Shown here: in pieces, positions 12,743-18,204 of the stretch | Layout: every line of letters starts with the position of its first letter | Position numbering within the stretch: position 1 is the first letter of the stretch | Assembly (NCBI GenBank): GCA_002401045.1 | Contig: NVSA01000009.1 | Location: 3,199-21,402, forward strand | Origin: Paracoccaceae bacterium | GTDB taxonomy: Bacteria; Pseudomonadota; Alphaproteobacteria; Rhodobacterales; Rhodobacteraceae | Length of the DNA: 18,204 nt | Direction of reading: 5' to 3' | Notes under the pieces: model-generated | Databases searched by the model: none | Told to the model about the DNA's origin: nothing | The model's input: only the letters and a program-made list of their open reading frames with translations | Translations under genes and position numbers: made by a program

Positions 12743-14134
12743 ATGTCATTTAATCAAGCGGCATTCGCAAGCGTTGGAGCCCATTCATCCAACACCCCCA
12801 AAATCTACTCATATCAATCTAACGACACTTTAGCCCAGGTTACTGCAGACAACTATTTCATAGATAAGCGATTCCAACTATCTGATGGTGATTGGATTTT
12901 TGCCGTGTTATCTGATGACCGGGTATTTCTGCAGGTTCAGGCTGACAGCTCAACCGCACTGAATAACGTTGGCGGGGTATTTGCAGAAACTGTAAAGGTT
13001 ATCAACAGCAAATCGCAACTACCCTCCCCATCCGGTGGCGTTATAGTGCTGGACGGCAATATAAATTACGAGCTTGGGAAAGATTTATCTCTTGGCACCG
13101 ATGAGCTTGACGTAAGCGCGGGAAATATTTCATGGACAAGTAAGAACCTGGCCGGACCTAAACTGACTTATACCGGTTCAGGCACGATGTTTACTGGCGT
13201 CGACGCACAATTTACAGCCAAAGACGCTAGATTTGGATGCCCCAACGGTCAGGCTTTTGACTTTTCTGACGTTGCTAGCCCAGGATCAAGCATTATATTG
13301 CTTGATACTATCCAGATTGATGATTGTGGAACCTTTGGCGTTTTTGATGACTTATTGTCAATTGTCATTGCTGACTCAAATTCACTGAATTGTGACCAAG
13401 GGGCTTTATTAAAAGGCACCAATTGGCTTATTCAGTCGTTTATAAAATTTGCACTTGTATCGACTCAGGCAACATTCAAGGGTATTGATTTTGGAACGGC
13501 GGAAACGCCAAACGTCGAGATAGCAAACTTGTTTTTTGCTGGTCCTTCAGGTGCTATTGGTGTTACCGGCGCAACAAATAGCGCCAATATAGCGACAGAT
13601 GGAATCGGAACGTTTAGAGATTCTAACTTTGTCGGTGATATTACCGAAACCACCAACATCACTCCTGATGACATTAGATGGGCATTCGATCTAAATAGTG
13701 GGCTGGCTGACACTATGCCTGACGCCATGGTTTCATTGCAGGGTAACGCGGTGGAGACGGTTATCGCTAGCGCTGGCGTAGCTGTTCAGATACCAGGAAC
13801 ATGGGTGGTTGAAAGGCAATCGCTATTCATTGCTCTAACGGACGGTTCTATTCAATATAAAGGGGAGAGACCATTAACAACCCCTATTGATTTCGTGACC
13901 ACAGAAAAGTCAGCAAGCGGAACCAATAAAGATACAACTACATATGTAGCACTGAATGGGTCAATAATTACAAACAGCGGAAGATCAAACGAAGTGGGGC
14001 AGAACAATCCACAACCAAACGCAGGAATATGGCAACTAACATTAGTTAAAGACGATATTTTAACATTGTGGCACGCCAACAACACAGATACAGTCAATCT
14101 CGTGGTCGTTGATGGAATAAGTAGAGTTCGTTAA
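12743..14134 (+). CDS. Head-fibre-like protein with N-terminal decoration module
   Basis: This 463-aa protein begins with the same module as the preceding small protein (P19, SYQS at 23-26, D28, A31, V33, A35, YF at 38-39, GD at 49-50). From about residue 80 a TVKVINSKSQLPSPSGGVIV entry leads into a series of short strands typical of a beta-helix or beta-sandwich fibre. The C-terminal part (about 340-463) looks like a separate globular beta domain, containing IPGTWVVERQSLFIALTDG and NAGIWQLTLVKDDILTLW. No signal peptide is present. I infer a trimeric-type fibre anchored to the capsid by the N-terminal module. Position between decoration-like and tail genes fits. It could instead be a tail-associated fibre. 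Confidence 0.65.
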   Translation: MSFNQAAFASVGAHSSNTPKIYSYQSNDTLAQVTADNYFIDKRFQLSDGDWIFAVLSDDRVFLQVQADSSTALNNVGGVFAETVKVINSKSQLPSPSGGVIVLDGNINYELGKDLSLGTDELDVSAGNISWTSKNLAGPKLTYTGSGTMFTGVDAQFTAKDARFGCPNGQAFDFSDVASPGSSIILLDTIQIDDCGTFGVFDDLLSIVIADSNSLNCDQGALLKGTNWLIQSFIKFALVSTQATFKGIDFGTAETPNVEIANLFFAGPSGAIGVTGATNSANIATDGIGTFRDSNFVGDITETTNITPDDIRWAFDLNSGLADTMPDAMVSLQGNAVETVIASAGVAVQIPGTWVVERQSLFIALTDGSIQYKGERPLTTPIDFVTTEKSASGTNKDTTTYVALNGSIITNSGRSNEVGQNNPQPNAGIWQLTLVKDDILTLWHANNTDTVNLVVVDGISRVR

Positions 14135-14145
14135 TAGGTGAAAAA

Positions 14146-14361
14146 ATGGAATATGCTGAACTAGAAAATCTCGTAAGAAAAATGATGGCTTTGCAATGTA
14201 CTTGTGTCGCCAAACAAAAGGATTTCAAGAAGAGAGAGCTTTTTGACTTAATGGAGCAATCACAAGGCGAGGCTCTAGGCATTGGTAAGTGCATATCATT
14301 GCTTGGTGAGATATATCCAGAAGAAATAAAAACGATAACTCACTGCGAAGAAGTAAGTTAA
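14146..14361 (+). CDS. Small Cys-containing hypothetical protein
   Basis: This 71-aa soluble, helical protein has a good ribosome binding site (AGGTG 14136-14140, five bases upstream). It contains an early CTC pair (residues 18-20), a charged KQKDFKKRELFDLMEQSQ helix, a third region with GKCISLLGEIYPEE and a late Cys near the end (THCEEVS). Four cysteines might bind a metal or be incidental. I do not recognise a family. It sits just upstream of tail tubular A and could be an assembly or head-completion factor. Confidence 0.55.
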   Translation: MEYAELENLVRKMMALQCTCVAKQKDFKKRELFDLMEQSQGEALGIGKCISLLGEIYPEEIKTITHCEEVS

Positions 14362-14373
14362 AGGGGTTTAATT

Positions 14374-14952
14374 ATGGCAAACAGCGAAATTGACATAGCA
14401 TCCAACGCCCTTATATTAATCGGTGACGAGCCAATCAGTAGCTTCACTGATCCGGGCGCCGGGGCTACCGCTGCTGCCAATTTATACCAAGGAATAAAAG
14501 AGGCTGTATTGTCAGCATACCCATGGCCTTGGGCGCTAAAAGAGCAGTCACTTTCCAGGCTGTCAGCAGAGCCCGACAGTAGAGTCAACTTCAAGTACCA
14601 ATTTCAAAAGCCAACTGATTACCTGAGAATTTGGCAAGTTATGCCCCATCATTATTACGAAGAGGTTGGTAGCCTTATTTACTCGAATGAACCAGCGCTA
14701 TTCATGCGTTATATTTTTGATGCACCTGAGACAATAATGACGCCTGGTTTCGTAAAAGCGCTTGAGTATCAGCTTGCCTCTGAATTTGCAATGCCTGTGA
14801 CTGAGGATGAAAAGAAAGCGGCGTTTTATGAAAAAAAGGCAATCAGGCAAATAGCAATTGCATCGAACATTGATAGCCAGGGACACCCGCAAAAATCAAT
14901 TGTGGATAGTCCATTTATTGACGCTAGAAGCAGCGGAAGCGGGAGGTTTTAA
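14374..14952 (+). CDS. Tail tubular protein A-like (T7 gp11 family)
   Basis: This 192-aa protein probably forms the upper ring of the tail stub that binds the portal. The N-terminus has the family pattern: IASNALILIGDEPISSF at 8-24, then an aliphatic/Ala region ending in YQGIKEAVLSAYPWPWALKE (about 38-57) with the diagnostic YPWPWA. The middle (KPTDYLRIWQV) also fits tail tubular A, where the family shows a P-x-DYLR motif. AAGGGG at 14361-14366 is a good ribosome binding site. The size is typical. It is followed after two bases by the tail tubular B gene, the usual pair. Confidence 0.88.
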   Translation: MANSEIDIASNALILIGDEPISSFTDPGAGATAAANLYQGIKEAVLSAYPWPWALKEQSLSRLSAEPDSRVNFKYQFQKPTDYLRIWQVMPHHYYEEVGSLIYSNEPALFMRYIFDAPETIMTPGFVKALEYQLASEFAMPVTEDEKKAAFYEKKAIRQIAIASNIDSQGHPQKSIVDSPFIDARSSGSGRF

Positions 14953-14954
14953 AA

Positions 14955-17012
14955 GTGGGACTTTGGACTGCACAAACATCTTTCACTCGCGGCGAGCTAG
15001 ATCCCAAGCTTGCTGGCAGAACTGACCTTGAGAGCTACTATAAAGGCGCTTTTGAACTAACTAATGTACTTTCTATACCGCAAGGTGGGGCGCAAAAACG
15101 ACCAGGCATGGAGCACTTGGGCGATGCCATCAATGATGGTCGGTTGGAGAATTTCAGCTTTAACGTTGAGCAAAACTATTTGTTGGTATTCTCTGCCTTG
15201 CGTATGGAAATATACAAATCTGGAGTTTTACAAACCAACATCAATGGATCTGGCAATGATTATTTGGTTACAACGCTAACCCTTTCCCAGATTCAAACGA
15301 TGGATTATATCCAGTCAGCAGACACGATAATAATCACACATGAAGATGTTGAAACGCAGATAATACAAAGAACCTCTGATACTAGTTGGACAATTGCGGC
15401 TGTCACCTTTGTCAATATTCCTCAATTTGATTTTGATGACGGGTCAAGCCCAACGCCAGTGGATGAGGTTCAGCGAATAATCCTTCTAAATATTGAGCAG
15501 GGTGCAACAATAAGGCTTGGGCTGGAAGGCATACTGACTGAAGCTTTTAGTTATGAAGGCTCGAATTCCGAAATGGCCACGTCAATACAGGAACAAATCC
15601 AGGCTTTGCCAAACACTGCCGCAACTGGAGTATCAGTTGTGGTGTTAGGTGGAGGCAGCGAATTAAATGCCACTTTCGATGTCACTTTTTCGGGTGCGTC
15701 CGCTAAAGATTGGCGACTTTTGACAGGGCTTGTTGTTCAAGGTGATGTAGGGGCTGATGGATCCATAAACTCATCCAGAACAGCGACAGGAACATCAAGA
15801 AAAGAAGATACGTGGAGTAGCGCTCGTGGCTGGCCTAGAACAGCGACTTTTCACGAGTCACGACTTTGGTTCGGTGGCTCCAAATCTAGACCGTCCACGG
15901 TTTGGGGTAGCAATGTAAATCAGCTGTTCAACTTTGATGCAGGACGCTCGCTTGATGATCAAGCAATTGAGGCAACATTATCAACTGATCAAGTTAACGC
16001 AATCAATGGGATTATATCGAATCGCACGCTACAGGTGTTTACCTCTGGAGCTGAGTTTTATGTGCCAGCATCACCTATTACCCCCGAAAATATAGCGGTC
16101 AAGGCGCAAACAAACCTAGGCTCAAAGAGATTGCGTCCGATAGTCCTTGAGGGAACCACGATATTTATGCAAAGAACTGGAAAAGCTTTGTTTCAGTTCC
16201 AATTTATCGATGCTTTCCAGTCAAATGAATCAAGAAGCGTATCAATACTTGCGCCCCATTTAATTAATGATCCCGTTCAGATGGCTATTAGGAAAGGCGC
16301 TGCCACTTCTGACGCGAACTATTTGTATTTAGTGGGTGACGATGGAAAGCTTACCGTTTTTAACTCCAACGCAATAGAGGGCGTGCAGGCATTTACAAGA
16401 TGGGAGAATGACGGCTTTATAGTATCGGTTTCAGTGGTTGACGATCAGGTTTATACACTTACAAAACGAACAATAAACAGCGTTATTGTTTATCATATAG
16501 AGCGTGAAAACCTTAACCTTTTCATGGACTCGGGTGTGTATGACGCCTCGTTCACTGGCACTGTCTTTACGGGTCTTGGTCATTTAGAGGGAGAAACCGT
16601 TGAGCTTAAGATAAATGGAGCGGTTCAATCTGACAAAGTGGTTTCTAGCGGTCAAATAACAGTTAGTGACGATTCGTTGACCAATGCTATAGTTGAAGTG
16701 GGGCTTAGTTTTAGACCCAGGATAGAAACAATGCCCTGGAACATAAATCTCGAAAATGGGCCAACAGCTGCACAGAAAAAAAGAATACTTAGGGTGGCGG
16801 TACATTTGTTTGAATCGAACGGCGTTGAGGTCAATGGAGCATTGTTGGCTGATAAAACCATAGGTCAGGATCAATTTGACTCGCCGTCACCACAAACAGG
16901 GTTTAAGAGAATATTCGGCCTTGGTTGGAGCTTAGAGGCTTCGGTTGTAATCACTCAGGCAACACCCATGCCATTCACGATTTTGTCACTTTTGATGGAG
17001 GTGAAAACATAA
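14955..17012 (+). CDS. Tail tubular protein B-like (T7 gp12 family)
   Basis: This 685-aa protein (GTG start, GGGAGG at 14941-14946 eight bases upstream) likely makes the lower part or nozzle of the short tail. The N-terminus has the family signature: SFTRGELDPKLAGRTDLESY (residues 9-28), then TNVLSIPQGGAQKRPGMEHLGD (about 36-57). Further family-like parts are GWPRTATFHESRLWFGGSKS (about 293-312) and a long beta-propeller-like body. The C-terminal region carries Arg-Pro-Arg and PWN turns. Length is in the family's normal range of about 600-850. Position directly after tail tubular A and before internal virion proteins supports it fully. Confidence 0.9.
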   Translation: MGLWTAQTSFTRGELDPKLAGRTDLESYYKGAFELTNVLSIPQGGAQKRPGMEHLGDAINDGRLENFSFNVEQNYLLVFSALRMEIYKSGVLQTNINGSGNDYLVTTLTLSQIQTMDYIQSADTIIITHEDVETQIIQRTSDTSWTIAAVTFVNIPQFDFDDGSSPTPVDEVQRIILLNIEQGATIRLGLEGILTEAFSYEGSNSEMATSIQEQIQALPNTAATGVSVVVLGGGSELNATFDVTFSGASAKDWRLLTGLVVQGDVGADGSINSSRTATGTSRKEDTWSSARGWPRTATFHESRLWFGGSKSRPSTVWGSNVNQLFNFDAGRSLDDQAIEATLSTDQVNAINGIISNRTLQVFTSGAEFYVPASPITPENIAVKAQTNLGSKRLRPIVLEGTTIFMQRTGKALFQFQFIDAFQSNESRSVSILAPHLINDPVQMAIRKGAATSDANYLYLVGDDGKLTVFNSNAIEGVQAFTRWENDGFIVSVSVVDDQVYTLTKRTINSVIVYHIERENLNLFMDSGVYDASFTGTVFTGLGHLEGETVELKINGAVQSDKVVSSGQITVSDDSLTNAIVEVGLSFRPRIETMPWNINLENGPTAAQKKRILRVAVHLFESNGVEVNGALLADKTIGQDQFDSPSPQTGFKRIFGLGWSLEASVVITQATPMPFTILSLLMEVKT

Positions 17013-17013
17013 C

Positions 17014-17421
17014 ATGGCAGCCGCATTACCATTAATCTTAGCTGGTGGGTCGACGCTACTTAGCGCCTCACAGCAGGCCAGCGCCGGTCAAATTGCTCAA
17101 CTTGAATCAAACGTCAAGTCAAAGCAGATAGAAACCGCCGCGGCACAAAGGGAAGCTGACAGAAAAGCCGGATTAGCTGAAGCAGCAGCAAGCCAGGTTT
17201 CAGCAGCTGGCGCTTCTGGCATTCAATTTGAAGGCTCGCCATTATCCATACTGGAAGAAGATATTCGCAAAGAAGAACAGGCTTCTCAGCGCGACATATT
17301 CCAAGCGAGAATAGGGGCGCAAGCAGAGCAGGCGCGTGGATCTGTTGCCCGTAGGATTGCCACTGGTAAAGCTCTCACAGGGCTACTTCAGTCTGGTCAG
17401 AAATTTGCGGGGATTGTTTAA
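17014..17421 (+). CDS. Small internal-virion-like protein (T7 gp14-like)
   Basis: This 135-aa protein has a short hydrophobic N-terminus (LPLILAGGSTLL) and a long Ala/Gln/Glu-rich helical body (about 22-60). The stretch AAGASGIQFEGSPLSILEED (about 65-84) is followed by a second basic helix. This Ala-rich, helix-rich plan directly downstream of tail tubular B matches small internal virion proteins that extend the ejection channel through the cell envelope. GGAGGTGA at 16997-17004 is a near-perfect ribosome binding site. The stop overlaps the next start (TAATG). Confidence 0.7.
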   Translation: MAAALPLILAGGSTLLSASQQASAGQIAQLESNVKSKQIETAAAQREADRKAGLAEAAASQVSAAGASGIQFEGSPLSILEEDIRKEEQASQRDIFQARIGAQAEQARGSVARRIATGKALTGLLQSGQKFAGIV

Positions 17422-18204
17422 TGGCTAAGCGATTTACAGCAACTACGCAACTCGGAACGCCAAACCTAGGAACAGGCGCGGCCTCTGGTCTTATGGCGCT
17501 CGGTGATAAATTTGCGCAGTTTGGACAACAACAACTGCAGCAAGCAGAGCAGGAAGTCATTGAAAAGGCTACGGAATTAGGGAGGGCGGCTTTCACTGAA
17601 GGCGAAGCACCGGAATTTCAAGAAGAGCACTTTATCGGTGGCGTCAAGTCACAAGCTTTCAATAAAGGATTAAAGCACTCATATTTGTCTTCACTTTCCA
17701 ATGATCTGCGTCAAGATTTAGCAGGCGCCGAAAGAGACAGTCCTGATAATGTAATGGAATTCGACACCAAAACTGTTGGCTTACGAGCAGCCCTTGAATC
17801 TGAAGTTGATCCATTGGTTCGTCTTGATGTTCTGCAGGGGTTTGATGAACAAACAACGATGGCGCGAATTCGCATACAAAATAAACAGGCCGTTAGAATT
17901 AGAGGTGAACAGGTAGCCAATGCCAATGGCGAGCTATCCACTATCTCAGATAGCGCCCAAAGTCATGCCAGGGAAGGCGACCTTAGAAACTCTGCTGTTG
18001 ATATTCAGTCATATAACGAGAGTATTGACGCTGCCGTTGAAGCTGAGATATTCGACGTTTCAACTGCTGTAGCAATGAAGTCTAGTAATTCCCAATCAGT
18101 TCAGGAGCAACGCTTCATTGGTGACATAGAGCGGAGCGCTGACGTTGACGGGTTCCCGGTAGCATTTCAGGCCATTGAAGATTTACCACAGGCACCCCCA
18201 AATG
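17421..18204 (+). CDS. Large internal-virion-like protein, 3' truncated by the window
   Basis: Starting at ATG 17421 on the A of the previous stop, this frame stays open to the window edge, giving at least 261 residues. The N-terminus has QQQLQQAEQEVIEKATELGR followed by GGVKSQAFNKGLKHSYLSSL (about 78-97), a pattern seen near the start of large phage internal virion or channel proteins (a residue A/S-x-AF/YN repeat with a helix ending in L-x-x-L-S-N-D). The rest visible is helical and acidic. A lytic transglycosylase domain, frequent in such proteins, is not within the visible part. The stop, full length and function need sequence beyond 18204. Confidence 0.7.
   Translation, partial: MAKRFTATTQLGTPNLGTGAASGLMALGDKFAQFGQQQLQQAEQEVIEKATELGRAAFTEGEAPEFQEEHFIGGVKSQAFNKGLKHSYLSSLSNDLRQDLAGAERDSPDNVMEFDTKTVGLRAALESEVDPLVRLDVLQGFDEQTTMARIRIQNKQAVRIRGEQVANANGELSTISDSAQSHAREGDLRNSAVDIQSYNESIDAAVEAEIFDVSTAVAMKSSNSQSVQEQRFIGDIERSADVDGFPVAFQAIEDLPQAPPN

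Noticed and set aside
1..18204. tRNA genes, insertion sequences or integrase
   Set aside because: No cloverleaf-like sequence, transposase or recombinase motif was noticed on either strand.

Overview
This window is a stretch of a tailed bacteriophage (or prophage) genome with a podovirus-type late region. All convincing genes lie on the + strand, are tightly packed, and mostly start at a Shine-Dalgarno sequence or overlap the preceding stop (TAATG, ATGA, GTGA). The recognisable set is terminase large subunit, a T7 gp8/Bbp-type head-to-tail connector (portal), a Bbp19-like protein, scaffold, major capsid protein, and tail tubular A and B proteins. This fits a short-tailed phage of a Gram-negative, probably gammaproteobacterial, host. 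The host is inferred from gene style only; no tRNA, integrase or host gene is present to prove it, and I cannot tell a free phage from a prophage.

Layout. (1) 1-2188, lysis and membrane cluster: the 3' end of an unknown gene, an M15-type peptidase endolysin, a three-segment holin, a tiny Lys-rich protein and three small membrane proteins. (2) 2200-5051, probable tail/adsorption accessory genes: a conserved phage structural protein, a 56-aa basic coiled-coil protein, an unknown 179-aa protein, a beta-helix-like 483-aa protein ending in five exact-length 23-residue repeats, and an 85-aa protein. A rho-independent terminator at 5158-5179 closes this region. (3) 5214-8740, packaging: two small unknown proteins, the probable terminase small subunit, the terminase large subunit, a possible papain-fold protein and two small charged proteins. 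(4) 8744-12679, head: portal, Bbp19-like protein, scaffold, a strong intergenic hairpin, major capsid protein, terminator, small decoration-like protein and a second terminator. (5) 12743-18204, fibre and tail: a head-fibre-like protein sharing its N-terminal module with the preceding small protein, a small protein, tail tubular A and B, a small internal-virion-like protein, and a large internal-virion-like protein that runs off the window.

How the parts work together: scaffold and capsid protein build the procapsid on the portal. The two terminase subunits package DNA through it. The tail tubular proteins form the stub, internal virion proteins are loaded, and the holin/endolysin pair releases progeny.

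The most unusual signals are regulatory. Both terminase genes appear to be preceded by very small ORFs (14 and 24-25 codons) that have good ribosome binding sites and overlap the terminase start, which suggests translational coupling through leader micro-ORFs. There is also a long near-perfect hairpin between scaffold and capsid genes, and short terminators on both sides of the gene that follows the capsid gene. I saw no CRISPR array, tRNA, insertion sequence, reverse transcriptase or defence system. No entirely new system can be claimed from this window alone.
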